Positions 1 through 11,629 of a stretch of 64,000 nucleotides of DNA are shown piece by piece. The notes under the pieces were generated by a model. The model was given only the letters and a program-made list of their open reading frames with translations, made no database searches and was not told the DNA's origin. Every line of letters begins with the position of its first letter. Positions within the stretch are counted from its first letter, which is position 1. The position numbers were made by a program, and so were the translations under genes. The DNA is from Ptiloglossa arizonensis (Eukaryota > Arthropoda > Insecta > Hymenoptera > Colletidae), in contig NW_027478397.1 in NCBI RefSeq assembly GCF_051014685.1, forward strand, positions 496,001 to 560,000, in the 5' to 3' direction.

Positions 1-2100
1 ATCCCCGTTTCTTTCTTCGTTTCTGCGTTTCTTTCTTCGTTTCTCCGTTTCTTTGTTCGTTTCTCCGTTTCTTTGTTCGTTTCTCCGTTTCTTTGTTCGT
101 TTCCCCGTTTCTTTGTTCGTTTCTCCGTTTCTTTGTTCGTTTCTCCGTTTCTTTGTACGTTTCTCCGTTTCTTTCTCCGTTTCTCGGTCTATTTCTTCGT
201 TTCTCCACTTATTTCTCCGATTCTCCGTTTCTTTCTTCGTTTCTCCGATTCTTTCTTCGTTTCTCCGTTTATTTCTTCGTTTCTCCGTTTCTTTCTCCGT
301 TTCTCCGTTTCTTTCTTCGTTTCTCCGTTTATTTCTTCGTTTCTCCATTTCTTTCTCCGTTTCCCCGTTACTTTCTTCGTTTCATCGTTTCTTTCTTCGT
401 TACTCCGTTTCGTTCTTCGTTTCTCCTTTTCTTTCTTCGTTTCTCCGTTTCTTTCTTCGTTTCTCCGTTTATTTCTTCGTTTCTCCGTTTATTTCTCCGT
501 TTCTCTGTTTCTTTGTTCGTTTCTCCGTTTCTTTATTTGTTTCTCCGTTTCTTTCTTCGATTCTCCGTTTATTTCTTCGCTTCTCCATTTATTTCTTCGT
601 TTCTTCGTTTCCTTGTTCGTTTCTCCGTTTATTTCTTCGTTTCTCCATTTATTTCTCCGTTTCTTCATTTCTTTCTTCGTTTCTCCATTTATTTCTCCGT
701 TTCTACGTTTCTTTCTTCGTTACTCCGTTTCTTTCTTCGTTTCTCCGTTTCTTTCTTCGTTTCTCCGTTTCTTTCATCGTTTCTTCGTTTGTCCGTTTCT
801 TTCTTCGTTTCTCCGTTTATATCTTTGTTTCTCCATATATTTCTCCGTTTCTTTCTTCGTTTCTCCGTTTCTTTCTTCGTTTCTCCGTTTCTTTCATCTT
901 TTCTCCGCCTCTTTCTTCGTTTATCCGTTTCTATCTTCGTTTCTCCGTTTCTTTGATCGTTTCTCCGTTTCTTTCTTCATGTCTCCGTTTCTCTCTCCGT
1001 TTCGCCGTTTCTTTGTTCGTTTCTCCGTTTATTTCTTCGTTTCTCCATTTATTTCTCCGATTCTCCGTTGCTTTCTTCGTTTCTTCGTTTCTTTCATCGT
1101 CACTGCGTTTCTTTCTTCGTTTCTCCGTTTATTTCTTCGTTTCTCCGTTTATTTCTTCGTTTCTCCGTTTCTTTCTTCGTTTCTCCGTTTCTTTCTTCGT
1201 TTCTCCGTTTCTTTCTTCGTTTCTCCGTTTGCTTTTTCGATTCTCCGTTTATTTCTTCGTTTCTCCGTTTCTTTCTTCGTTTCTCCGTTTATTTCTTCGT
1301 TTCTCCGTTTCGTTCTTCGTTTCTTCGTTTCTTTCTTCATTTCTCCGTTTCTTTCCTCGTTTCTCCGTTTCTTCCTTCGTTTCATCGTTTCTCCTTTTCT
1401 CCGTTTCTCGGTTTATTTCTTCGTTTCTCCATTTATTTCTCCGATTCTCCGTTTCTCTCTTCGTTTCTTCGTTTCCTTCATCGTTACTCCGTTTCTTTCT
1501 TCGTTTCTCCGTTTCTCGGTTTATTCCTTCATTTCTCCGTTTCTCTCTTCGTTTCTCCGTTTCTTCCTTCGTTTCATCGTTTCTCCATTTCTCCGTTTCT
1601 CGGTTTCTTCCTTCGTTTCTCCATTTATTTCTCCGATTCTCCGTTTCTTTCATCGTTTCTTCCTTCGTTTCTCCGATTCTTTCTTCGTATCCCCGTTTCT
1701 TTCTTCGTTTCTCCATTTCTTTCTTCGACTCTCCGTTTCTTTCTCCGTTTCCTGGTCCGTTTCTCCGTTTATTTCTTCGTTTCTCCACTTATTTCTCCGT
1801 TTCTCCGCTCGTTCTTCGTTTCTTCCTTCGTTTCTCCGTTTCTTTCTTCGTTTCTTCCTTCGTTTCTGCGTTTCTTTCTTCGTTTCTCCGTTTCTTTGTT
1901 CGTTTCTCCGTTTCTTTGTTCGTTTCTCCGTTTCTTTGTTCGTTTCCCCGTTTATTTGTTCGTTTCTCCGTTTCTTTGTTCGTTTCTCCGTTTCTTTGTT
2001 CGTTTCTCCGTTTCTTTCTCCGTTTCTCGGTCTATTTCTTCGTTTCTCCACGTATTTCTCCGATTCTCCGTTTCTTTCTTCGTTTCTCCGTTTCTTTCTT
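1..2100 (+). repeat. Left segment: mixed monomers, window start re-used at +1843 bp
   Basis: No gene is seen. The segment opens with a run of TTTGTTCG-type units (about 41-160). It then carries a marker unit reading CGGTCTATTTCTTCG at about 185, followed by a CCAC..ATTTCTCCGATTC string. The same string of variants recurs at offset 1843 (21 to 1864 and 181 to 2024), and the CGGTCT marker occurs a third time near 4,906. Around 781-850 the 20 bp register slips by one extra 8-mer and is restored by one extra 12-mer. Short runs of 8-mers also occur at about 1,390-1,400 and 1,580-1,600. Confidence 0.8.
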
Positions 2101-3910
2101 CGTTTCTCCGTTTCTTTCTTCGTTTCTCCGTTTCTTTCATCTTTTCTCCGCCTCTTTCTTCGTTTCTCCGTTTCTATCTTCGTTTTTCCGTTTCTTTTTC
2201 CGTTTCTCGGTTTATTTCTTCGTTTCTCCATTTATTTCTCAGTTTCTCCGTTTCTTTGTTCGTTTCTCCGTTTCTTTGTTCGTTTCTCCGTTTCTTTGTT
2301 CGTCTCTCCATTTCTTTGTTCGTTTCTCCGTTTATTTCTTCGTTTCACCATTTATTTCTTCGTTTCTCCGTATCTTTCTTCGTTTCTCCGTTCCTTTCTT
2401 CGTTTCTCCGTTTCTTTCTTCGTTACTCCGTTTCTTTCTTCGTTTCTCCGTTTCATCCTTCGTTTCTCCGTTTATTTCTTCGTTTCTCCATTTATTTCTG
2501 CGTTTCTCCGCTTCTTTCTTCGTTTCTCCGATTCTTTGTTCGTTTCTCCGTTTCTTTGATCGTTTCTCCGTTTCTCCGTTTCTCTCTTCGTTTCTCCGTT
2601 TCTTTGTTCGTTTCTCCGTTTATTTCTTCGTTTCTCCATTTATTTCTTCGTTTCTCCGTATCTTTCTTCGTTTCTCCATTTCTTTCTTCGTTTCTCCGTT
2701 TCTTTGTTCGCTTCTCCGTTTCTTTCTCCGTTTCTCGGTTTATTTCTCCGTTTCTCCGTTTCCTTGTTCGTTTCTCCGTTTCTTTGTTCGTTTCTCCGTT
2801 TCTTTGTTCGTTTCTCCGTTTCTTTGTTCGTTTCTCCGTTTCTTTGTTCGCTTCTCCGTTTATTTCTTCGTTTCTCCATTTATTTCTTCGTTTCTCCGTA
2901 TCTTTCTTCGTTTCTCTGTTTCTTTCTTCGTTTCTCCGTTTCTTTCTTCGTTTCTCCGTTTCTTTCATCGTTTCTTCGTTTCACCGTTTCTTTCTTCGTT
3001 TCTCCGTTTATATCTTTGTTTCTCCATTTATTTCTCCGTTTCTTTCTTCGTTTCTCCGCTTCTTTCTTCGTTTCTCCGTTTCTTTCATCTTTTCTCCGCC
3101 TCTTTCTTCGTTTCTCCGTTTCTATCTTCGTTTCTCCGTTTCTTTTTCCGTTCCTCGGTTTATTTCTTCGTTTCTCCATTTATTTCTCAGTTTCTCCGTT
3201 TCTTTGTTCGTTTCTCCGTTTCTTTGTTCGTTTCTCCGTTTCTTTGTTCGTCTCTCCGTTTCTTTGTTCGTTTCTCCGTTTATTTCTTCGTTTCACCATT
3301 TATTTCTTCGTTTCTCCGTATCTTTCTTCGTTTCTCCGTTCCTTTATTCGTTTCTCCGTTTCTTTCTTCGTTACTCCGTTTCTTTCTTCGTTTCTCCATT
3401 TCATTCTTCGTTTCTCCGTTTATTTCTTCGTTTCTCCATTTATTTCTGCGTTTCTCCGCTTGTTTCTTCGTTTCTCCGATTCTTTGTTCGTTTCTCCGTT
3501 TCTTTGATCGTTTCTCCGTTTCTCCGTTTCTCTCTTCGTTTCTCCGTTTCTTTGTTCGTTTCTCCGTTTATTTCTTCGTTTCTCCATTTATTTCTCCGTT
3601 TCTCCGTATCTTTCTTCGTTTCTCCATTTCTTTCTTCGTTTCTCCGTTTCTTTGTTCGCTTCTCCGTTTCTTTCTCCGTTTCTCGGTTTATTTCTCCGTT
3701 TCTCCGTTTCCTTGTTCGTTTCTCCGTTTCTTTGTTCGTTTCTCCGTTTCTTTGTTCGTTTCTCCGTTTCTTTGTTCGCTTCTCCGTTTATTTCTTCGTT
3801 TCTCCATTTATTTCTTCGTTTCTCCGTATCTTTCTTCGTTTCTCTGTTTCTTTCTTCGTTTCTCCGTTTCTTTCTTCGTTTCTCCGTTTCTTTCATCGTT
3901 TCTTCGTTTC
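2100..3910 (+). repeat. 948-bp higher-order tandem pair
   Basis: The variant string around 2,100-2,980 is repeated 948 bp downstream. Matching landmarks are CATCTTTTCTCCGCC (its CAT at 2,138 and 3,086), TTTCTATCTTCG (about 2,173 and 3,121) and the TTTGATCG unit (2,554 and 3,502). A 20 bp unit is missing in the second copy before its TTTCATCG unit near 3,895, where the offset becomes 928. Similarity ends near 2,985 / 3,913. The landmark TTTCATCTTTTCTCCG also occurs near 896, 4,195 and 5,987, so this block has been copied repeatedly. Confidence 0.85.
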
Positions 3911-4260
3911 TCCGTTTCTTTCTTCGTTTCTCCGTTTCTATCTTCGTTTCTCCGTTTCTTTCTTCATTTCTCCGTTTCTTTCTTCGTTTCTCCGTTTCTT
4001 TCTTCGTTTCTCCGTTTCTTCGTTCGTTTCTCCGTTTTTTTGTTCGTTTCTCCGTTTATTTCTTCGTTTCTCCATTTATTTCTTCGTTTCTTCGTTTCCT
4101 TGTTCGTTTCTCCGTTTATTTCTTCGTTACTCCATTTATTTCTCCGTTTCTTTCTTCGTTTCTCCGCTTCTTTCTTCGTTTCTCCGTTTCTTTCATCTTT
4201 TCTCCGCCTCTTTCTTCGTTTCTCCGTTTCTATCTTCGTTTCTCCGTTTCTTTCTTCATT
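3195..4260 (+). repeat. 1791-bp higher-order repeat, copy 1
   Basis: From about 3,195 to 4,260 the ordered variant units match 4,986-6,050 at offset 1791. This includes the TGATCG unit ending a reading frame at 3,507 and 5,298 and a TTCGCTTCTCC unit near 3,655 and 5,446. A one-base insertion lies in a T run of the second copy near 5,828. Copy 1 overlaps the second copy of the 948 bp pair, so the two duplications are superimposed events of different age. Confidence 0.82.
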
Positions 4261-4985
4261 TCTCCGTTTCTTTCTTCGTTTCTCCGTTTCTTTGTTCGTT
4301 TCTCCGTTTCTTTGTTCGTTTCTCCGTTTCTTTGTTCGTTTCTCCGTTTCTTTGTTCGTTTCTCCGTTTCTTTCTCCGTTTCTCGGTTTATTTCTTCGTT
4401 TCTCCATTTATTTCTCCGTTTCTCCGTTTCTTTGTCGTTTCTCCGTTTCTTTGTTCGTTTCTCCGTTTCTTTGTCCGTCTCTCCGTTTCTTTGTTCGTTT
4501 CTCCGTTTATTTCTTCGTTTCTCCATTTATATCTTCGTTTCTCCGATTCTTTCTTCGTTACTCCGTTTCTTTCATCGTATCTCCGTTTCTTTCTTCGTTA
4601 CTCCGTTTCTTTCATCGTATCTCCGTTTCTTTCTTCGTTTCTCCGTTTCTTTCTTCGTTTCTCCGTTACTTTCTTCGTTTCTCCGTTTCTTTCTTCGATT
4701 CTCCGTTTCTTCCTTCGTTTCCTCGTTTCTCCGTTTCTCCGTTTCTCGGTTTATTCCTTCGTTTCTCCATTTATTTCTCCGATTCTCCGTTGCTCTCTTC
4801 GTATCTTCGTTTCCTTCATCGTTACTCCGTTTCTTTCTTCGTTTCTCCGTTTCTTTGTTCGTTTCTCCGTTTCTTTGTTCGTTTCTCCGTTTCTTTCTCC
4901 TTTTCTCGGTCTATTTCTTCGTTTCTCCACGTATTTCTCCGATTCTCCGTTTCTTTCTTCGTTTCTCCGTTTCTTTCTTCGTTTC
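4260..4985 (+). repeat. Monomer stretch between the 1791-bp copies
   Basis: Ordinary 20 bp units with no coding or RNA feature. Visible oddities are a single-base deletion in TTTGTCGTTTC near 4,435, repeated TTCATCGTATCTCCG units (about 4,572 and 4,612), a TTCCTTCGTTTCCTCG slip near 4,710, and the third CGGTCT marker near 4,906. Confidence 0.75.
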
Positions 4986-6050
4986 TCCGTTTCTTTGTTC
5001 GTTTCTCCGTTTCTTTGTTCGTTTCTCCGTTTCTTTGTTCGTCTCTCCGTTTCTTTGTTCGTTTCTCCGTTTATTTCTTCGTTTCACCATTTATTTCTTC
5101 GTTTCTCCGTATCTTTCTTCGTTTCTCCGTTCCTTTCTTCGTTTCTCCGTTTCTTTCTTCGTTATTCCGTTTCTTTCTTCGTTTCTCCATTTCATTCTTC
5201 GTTTCTCCGTTTATTTCTTCGTTTCTCCATTTATTTCTGCGTTTCTCCGCTTGTTTCTTCGTTTCTCCGATTCTTTGTTCGTTTCTCCGTTTCTTTGATC
5301 GTTTCTCCGTTTCTCCGTTTCTCTCTTCGTTTCTCCGTTTCTTTGTTCGTTTCTCCGTTTATTTCTTCCTTTCTCCATTTATTTCTCCGTTTCTCCGTAT
5401 CTTTCTTCGTTTCTCCATTTCTTTCTTCGTTTCTCCGTTTCTTTGTTCGCTTCTCCGTTTCTTTCTCCGTTTCTCGGTTTATTTCTCCGTTTCTCCGTTT
5501 CCTTGTTCGTTTCTCCGTTTCTTTGTTCGTTTCTCCGTTTCTTTGTTCGTTTCTCCGTTCCTTTGTTCGCTTCTCCGTTTATTTCTTCGTTTCTCCATTT
5601 ATTTCTTCGTTTCTCCGTATCTTTCTTCGTTTCTCTGTTTCTTTCTTCGTTTCTCCGTTTCTTTCTTCGTTTCTCCGTTTCTTTCATCGTTTCTTCGTTT
5701 CTCCGTTTCTTTCTTCGTTTCTCCTTTTCTATCTTCGTTTCTCCGTTTCTTTCTTCATTTCTCCGTTTCTTTCTTCGTTTCTCCGTTTCTTTCTTCGTTT
5801 CTCCGTTTCTTCGTTCGTTTCTCCGTTTTTTTTGTTCGTTTCTCCGTTTATTTCTTCGTTTCTCCATTTATTTCTTCGTTTCTTCGTTTCCTTGTTCGTT
5901 TCTCCGTTTATTTCTTCGTTACTCCATTTATTTCTCCGTTTCTTTCTTCGTTTCTCCGCTTCTTTCTTCGTTTCTCCGTTTCTTTCATCTTTTCTCCGGC
6001 TCTTTCTTCGTTTCTCCGTTTCTATCTTCGTTTCTCCGTTTCTTTCTTCA
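4986..6050 (+). repeat. 1791-bp higher-order repeat, copy 2
   Basis: This is the second copy of the block at 3,195-4,260. Base changes visible between the copies include CCTTTCTTCG where copy 1 has CCTTTATTCG, and CTCCGG where copy 1 has CTCCGC near 5,998. Its distal part (about 5,060-5,520) is copied again 1150 bp further on. Confidence 0.82.
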
Positions 6051-6670
6051 ATTTCTCCGTTTCATTCTTCGTTTCTCCGTTTCTTTGTTCGTTTCTCCGT
6101 TTCTTTGTTCGTTTCTCCGTTTCTTTGTTCGTTTCTCCGTTTCTTTGTTCGTTTCTCCGTTTCTTTCTCCGTTTCTCGGTTTATTTCTCCGTTTCTCCGT
6201 TTCCTTGTTCGTTTCTCCGTTTATTTCTTCGTTTCTCCATTTATTTCTTCGTTTCTCCGTATCTTTCTTCGTTTCTCCGTTCCTTTCTTCGTTTCTCCGT
6301 TTCTTTCTTCGTTATTCCGTTTCTTTCTTCGTTTCTCCATTTCATTCTTCGTTTCTCCGTTTATTTCTTCGTTTCTCCATTTATTTCTGCGTTTCTCCGC
6401 TTGTTTCTTCGTTTCTCCGATTCTTTGTTCGTTTCTCCGTTTCTTTGATCGTTTCTCCGTTTCTCCGTTTCTCTCTTCGTTTCTCCGTTTCTTTGTTCGT
6501 TTCTCCGTTTATTTCTTCGTTTCTCCATTTATTTCTCCGTTTCTCCGTATCTTTCTTCGTTTCTCCATTTCTTTCTTCGTTTCTCCGTTTCTTTGTTCGC
6601 TTCTCCGTTTCTTTCTCCGTTTCTCGGTTTATTTCTCCGTTTCTCCGTTTCCTTGTTCGTTTCTCCGTTT
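5060..6670 (+). repeat. 1150-bp offset duplication
   Basis: Units at about 5,060-5,520 recur at about 6,210-6,670. The run of TTCCTTTCTTCG, TTATTCCG, CATTTCATTCTTCG and TTTCTGCG variants is preserved, and TGATCG falls at 5,293 and 6,443. Copy 2 sits inside the 808 bp pair that follows, so the left 7 kb is a stack of overlapping duplications and not one clean period. Confidence 0.78.
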
Positions 6671-7398
6671 ATTTCTTCGTTTCTCCATTTATTTCTCCGT
6701 TTCTCCGTTTCTTTGTCGTTTCTCCGTTTCTTTCTTCGTTTCTCCGTTTCTTTCTTCGTTTCTCCGTTAATTTCTTCGTTTCTCCATTTATTTCTCCGTT
6801 TCTCCGTTTCTTTCTTCGTTACTCCGTTTCTTTCATCGTATCTCCGTTTCTTTCTACAATTTCTCCGTTTCTTTCTTCGTTTCTCCGTTTCTTTGTTCGT
6901 TTCTCCGTTTCTTTGTTCGTTTCTCCGTTTCTTTGTTCGTTTCTCCGTTTCTTTGTTCGTTTCTCCGTTTCTTTCTCCGTTTCTCGGTTTATTTCTCCGT
7001 TTCTCCGTTTCCTTGTTCGTTTCTCCGTTTATTTCTTCGTTTCTCCATTTATTTCTTCGTTTCTCCGTATCTTTCTTCGTTTCTCCGTTCCTTTCTTCGT
7101 TTCTCCGTTTCTTTCTTCGTTATTCCGTTTCTTTCTTCGTTTCTCCATTTCATTCTTCGTTTCTCCGTTTATTTCTTCGTTTCTCCATTTATTTCTGCGT
7201 TTCTCCGCTTGTTTCTTCGTTTCTCCGATTCTTTGTTCGTTTCTCCGTTTCTTTGATCGTTTCTCCGTTTCTCCGTTTCTCTCTTCGTTTCTCCGTTTCT
7301 TTGTTCGTTTCTCCGTTTATTTCTTCGTTTCTCCATTTATTTCTCCGTTTCTCCGTATCTTTCTTCGTTTCTCCATTTCTTTCTTCGTTTCTCCGTTT
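6046..7398 (+). repeat. 808-bp higher-order tandem pair
   Basis: The rare string CAATTTCTCCG occurs at 6,049 and 6,857, exactly 808 bp apart. It is followed in both places by TTTGTTCG runs, a CGGTTTATTTCTCCG unit and the TGATCG unit (6,443 and 7,251). Similarity ends at about 7,398, where copy 2 has GTCTTCG and copy 1 has TTGTTCG. Near 6,716 a one-base deletion (TTTGTCG) repeats the lesion at 4,435 in the same variant context, showing common descent. Confidence 0.82.
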
Positions 7399-7399
7399 C

Positions 7400-8324
7400 T
7401 GTCTTCGTTACTCCGTTTCTTTCATCGTATCTCCGTTTCTTTCTTCGTTTCTCCGTTTCTTTCTTCGTTTCTCCCTTTCTTTCTTCGTTTCTTCGTTTCT
7501 TTCTTCGTTTCTCGGTTTCCTTGTTCGTTTCTCCGTTTATTTCTTCGATTCTCCATTTATTTCTCCGTTTCTCCGTTTCTTTGCTCGTTTCTCCGTTTCT
7601 TTGTTCGTTTCTCCGTTTCTTTCTTCTTTTCCCCGTTTCTTTCTCCGTATCTCCGTTTTTTTCTTCGTTTCTCCGTTTCTTTCTTCGTTTCTCCGTTTCT
7701 TTCTTCGTTTCTTCGTTTCTTTCTTCGTTTCTCGGTTTCCTTGTTCGTTTCTCCGTTTATTTCTTCGTTTCTCCATTTATTTCTCCGTTTCTCCGTTTCT
7801 TTGCTCGTTTCTCCGCTTCTTTGTTCGTTTCTCCGTTTCTTTCTTCGTTTCCCCGTTTCTTCCTTCGTTTCTCCGTTTCTTTGTTCGTTTCTCCGTTTCT
7901 TTCTTCGTTTCTCCGTTTCTTTCATCGAATCTCCGTTTCTTTCTTCGTTTCTCCGTTTCTTTCTTCGTTTCTCCATTTATTTCTCCGTTTCTCCGTTTCT
8001 TTCTTCGTTTCTCCGTTTCTTTCATCGATTCTCCGTTTCTTTTTTCGTTTCTCCGTTTCTTTCTTCGTTTCTCCGTTTATTTCTTCGTTTATCCATTTAT
8101 TTCTCCGTTTCTCCGTTTCTTTCTTCGTTTCTCCGTTTCTTTCTTCGTTTCTCCGTTTATTTGTTCGTATCTCCGTTTCTTTCTTCGTTTCTCCGTTTCT
8201 TTCTTCGTTTCTCCGTTTATTTCTTCGTTTCTCCATTTATTTCTCCGTTTCTCCGTTTCTTGATTCGTTCCTCCGGTTCTTTCTTCGTTTCTCCGTTTCT
8301 TTCTTCGTTTCTCCGTTTATTTCT
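7400..8324 (+). repeat. Monomer stretch with a 220-bp local duplication
   Basis: A string ending in CTCGGTTTCCTTGTTCG is found at about 7,511 and again at 7,731, an offset of exactly 11 units (220 bp). The surrounding units, including a TTTGCTCG unit near 7,571 and 7,801, are shared. The same CTCGGTTTCC marker returns near 9,011 and 10,215. No gene-like feature is present. Confidence 0.8.
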
Positions 8325-9604
8325 TCGTTTCTCCATTTATTTCGCCGTTTCTCCGTTTCTATCTTCGTTTCTCCGTTTCTATGTTCGTTTCTCCGTTTCT
8401 TTCTTCGTTTCTCCGGTTCTTTCTTCGTTTCTCCGTTTCTTTCTTCGCTTCTCCGTTTCTTTCTTCGTTTCTCCGTTCCTTTCATCGTTTCTCCGTTTAT
8501 TTCTTCGTTTCTCCATTTATTTCTCCGTTTCTCCGTTTCTTTCTTCGTCTGTCCGTTTCCTTGTTCGTTTCTCCGTTTATTTCTTCGTTTCTCCATTTAT
8601 TTCTCCGTTTCTCCGTTTCTTTCTTCGTTTCTCCGTTTCTTTCATCGAATCTCCGTTTCTCTCTTCGATTCTCCGTTTCTTTCTTCGTTTCTCCGTACCT
8701 TTCTTCGTTTCTCCGTTTATTTCTTCGTTTCTCCATTTATTTCTTCGTTTCTCCGTTTCTTTCTTCGTTTCTCCGTTTCCTTGTTCGTTTCTCCGTTTAT
8801 TTCTTCGTTTCTCCATTTATTTCTCCGTTTCTCCGTTTCTTTGTTCGTTTCTCCGTTTCTTTCTTCGTTTATCCATTTATTTCTCCGTTTCTCCGTTTCT
8901 TTCTTCGTTACTCCGTTTCTTTCATCGTATCTCCGTTTCTTTCTTCGTTTCTCCGTTTCTTTCTTCGTTTCTCCGTTTCTTTCTTCGTTTCTTCGTTTCT
9001 TTCTTCGTTTCTCGGTTTCCTTGTTCGTTTCTCCGTTTATTTCTTCGTTTCTCCATTTATTTCTCCGTTTCTACGTTTCTTTGTTCGTTTCTCCGTTTAT
9101 TTCTTCGTTTCTCCATTTATTTCTCCGTTTCTCCGTTTCTTTCTTCGTGTCTCCGTTTCTTTCTTCGCTTCTCCGTTTCATGGTTCGTTTCTCCGTTTAT
9201 TTCTTCGTTTCTCCATTTATTTCTCCGTTTCTCCGTTTCTTTCTTCCTTTCACCGTTTCTTTGTTCATTTCTCCGTTTCTTTCATCGTAACTCCGTTTCT
9301 TTCTTCGTTTCTCCGTTTCTTTCTTCGTTTCTCCGTTTCTTTCTTCGTTTCTCCGTTTCTTTGTTCGCTTCTCCGTTTCTTTCTTCGTTTCTCCGTTTCT
9401 TTCCTCGTTTCTCCGTTTCTTTCTTCGTTTCTCCGTTTATTTCTTCGTTTCTCCATTTATTTCTCCGTTTCTTTCTTCGTTTCTCCGTTTCTTTGTTCGT
9501 TTCTCCGTTTCTTTGTTCGTTTCTCCGTTTCTCTGTTCGTTTCTCCGTTTCTTTCTCCGTTTCTCGGTTTATTTCTTTGTTTCTCCATTTATTTCTCCGT
9601 TTAT
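8325..9604 (+). repeat. 1.28-kb higher-order repeat, copy 1
   Basis: This block runs from a TTTCGCCG unit to the CTCGGTTTATTTCTTTG string near 9,563, and its ordered units recur immediately downstream. The offset is 1284 bp in the left part and 1204 bp from about 8,821 onward. The change is explained by about 80 bp (four units) present here at 8,740-8,820 but absent in copy 2. Confidence 0.87.
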
Positions 9605-10804
9605 TTCTTCGTTTCTCCATTTATTTCGCCGTTTCTCCGTTTCGTTCTTCGTTTCTTCATTTCTTTCTTCGTTTCTCCGTTTCTTTCTTCGTTTCTCCGG
9701 TTCTTTCTTCGTTTCTCCGTTTCTTTCTTCGTTTCTCCGTTTCTTTCTTCGTTTCTCCGTTCCTTTCATCGTTTCTCCGTTTATTTCTTCGTTTCTCCAT
9801 TTATTTCTCCGTTTCTCCGTTTCTTTCTTCGTCTGTCCGTTTCCTTGTTCGTTTCTCCGTTTATTTCTTCGTTTCTCCATTTATTTCTCCGTTTCTCCGT
9901 TTCTTTCTACGTTTCTCCGTTTCTTTCATCGAATCTCCGTTTCTCTCTTCGATTCTCCGTTTCTTTCTTCGTTTCTCCGTACCTTTCTTCGTTTCTCCGT
10001 TTATTTCTTCGTTTCTCCATTTATTTCTCCGTTTCTCCGTTTCTTTGTTCGTTTCTCCGTTTCTTTCTTCGTTTATCCATTTATTTCTCCGTTTCTCCGT
10101 TTCTTTCTTCGTTACTCCGTTTCTTTCATCGTATCTCCGTTTCTTTCTTCGTTTCTCCGTTTCTTTCTTCGTTTCTCCGTTTCTTTCTTCGTTTCTTCGT
10201 TTCTTTCTTCGTTTCTCGGTTTCCTTGTTCGTTTCTCCGTTTATTTCTTCGTTTCTCCATTTATTTCTCCGTTTCTACGTTTCTTTGTTCGTTTCTCTGT
10301 TTATTTCTTCGTTTCTCCATTTATTTCTCCGTTTCTCCGTTTCTTTCTTCGTGTCTCCGTTTCTTTCTTCGCTTCTCCGTTTCATGGTTCGTTTCTCCGT
10401 TTATTTCTTCGTTTCTCCATTTATTTCTCCGTTTCTCCGTTTCTTTCTTCCTTTCTCCGTTTCTTTGTTCATTTCTCCGTTTCTTTCATCGTAACTCCGT
10501 TTCTTTCTTCGTTTCTCCGTTTCTTTCTTCGTTTCTCCGTTTCTTTCTTCGTTTCTCCGTTTCTTTGTTCGCTTCTCCGTTTCTTTCTTCGTTTCTCCGT
10601 TTCTTTCCTCGTTTCTCCGTTTCTTTCTTCGTTTCTCCGTTTATTTCTTCGTTTCTCCATTTATTTCTCCGTTTCTTTCTTCGTTTCTCCGTTTCTTTGT
10701 TCGTTTCTCCGTTTCTTTGTTCGTTTCTCCGTTTCTCTGTTCGTTTCTCCGTTTCTTTCTCCGTTTCTCGGTTTATTTCTTTGTTTCTCCATTTATTTCT
10801 CCGT
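9605..10804 (+). repeat. 1.20-kb higher-order repeat, copy 2
   Basis: Adjacent second copy of 8,325-9,604, shorter by four units. Shared rare units include TTCGTGTCTCC, TTTCATGGTTCG, CATCGTAACTCC and TTTCCTCG, the last three at a constant 1204 bp offset. Substitutions between copies include TTCGTTTCTCTG near 10,295, where copy 1 has CTCCG. The pair ends where copy 1 continues with CCGTTTATTTC and copy 2 with CCGTTTCTTTC. Confidence 0.87.
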
Positions 10805-11629
10805 TTCTTTCTTCGTTTCTTCGCTTCTTTCTTCGTTACTCCGTTTCGTTCATCGTTTCTCCATTTCTTTCTTCGTTTCTCCGTTTCTTTCTTCGTTTCT
10901 CCGTTTATTTCTTCGTTTCTCCATTTATTTCTCCGTTTCTCTGTTTCTTTCTTCGTTTCGCCGTTTCCTTGTTCGTTTCTCCGTTTAATTTTTCGTTTCT
11001 CCATTTATTTCTACGTTTCTCCGTTTCTTTCTTCGTTTCTCCGTTTCTTTGTCCGTTTCTCCGGTTCTTTCTTCGTATCTCCGTTTCTTTCTTGGTTTCT
11101 CCGTTTCTTTCATCGTTTCTCCGTTTCTTTCATCGTTTCTCCGTTGCTTTCTTCGTCTCTCCGTTTCCTTGTTCGTTTCTCCTTTTATTTCTTCGTTTCT
11201 CCATTTATTTCTCCGTTTCTCCGTTTCTTTCTTCGTTTCTCCGTTTCCTTGTTCGTTTCTCCGTTTATTTCTTCGTTTCTCCGTTTCTTTCTTCGTTTCT
11301 CCGATTCTTTGCTCGTTTCTCCGTTTCTTTGATCGTTTCTCCGTTTCTTTCTTCGTATATCCGTTTCCCTGTTCGTTTCTCCGTTTATTTCTTCGTTTCT
11401 CCATTTATTTCTACGTTTCTCCGTTTCTTTCTTCGCTTCTCCGTTTCTTTCTTCGTTTCTCCGTTTCTTTCTTCGTTTCTCCGTTTATTTCTTCGTTTCT
11501 CCATTTATTTCTCCGTTTCTCCGTTTCTTTCATCGTATCTCCGTTTCTTTCTTCGTTTCTCCGTTTCTTTCTTCGTTTCTTCGTTTTTTCTTCGTTTCTC
11601 CGTTTATTTCTTCGTTTCTCCGTTTCTTT
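10805..11629 (+). repeat. Monomer stretch without an evident higher-order partner
   Basis: Only 20 bp units are seen, with more scattered single substitutions than the right half of the window (for example TTTAATTTTTCG near 10,987 and TCTTGGTTTC near 11,092). By eye I did not find a long second copy elsewhere in the window. No gene, terminator or RNA structure is apparent. Confidence 0.65.
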
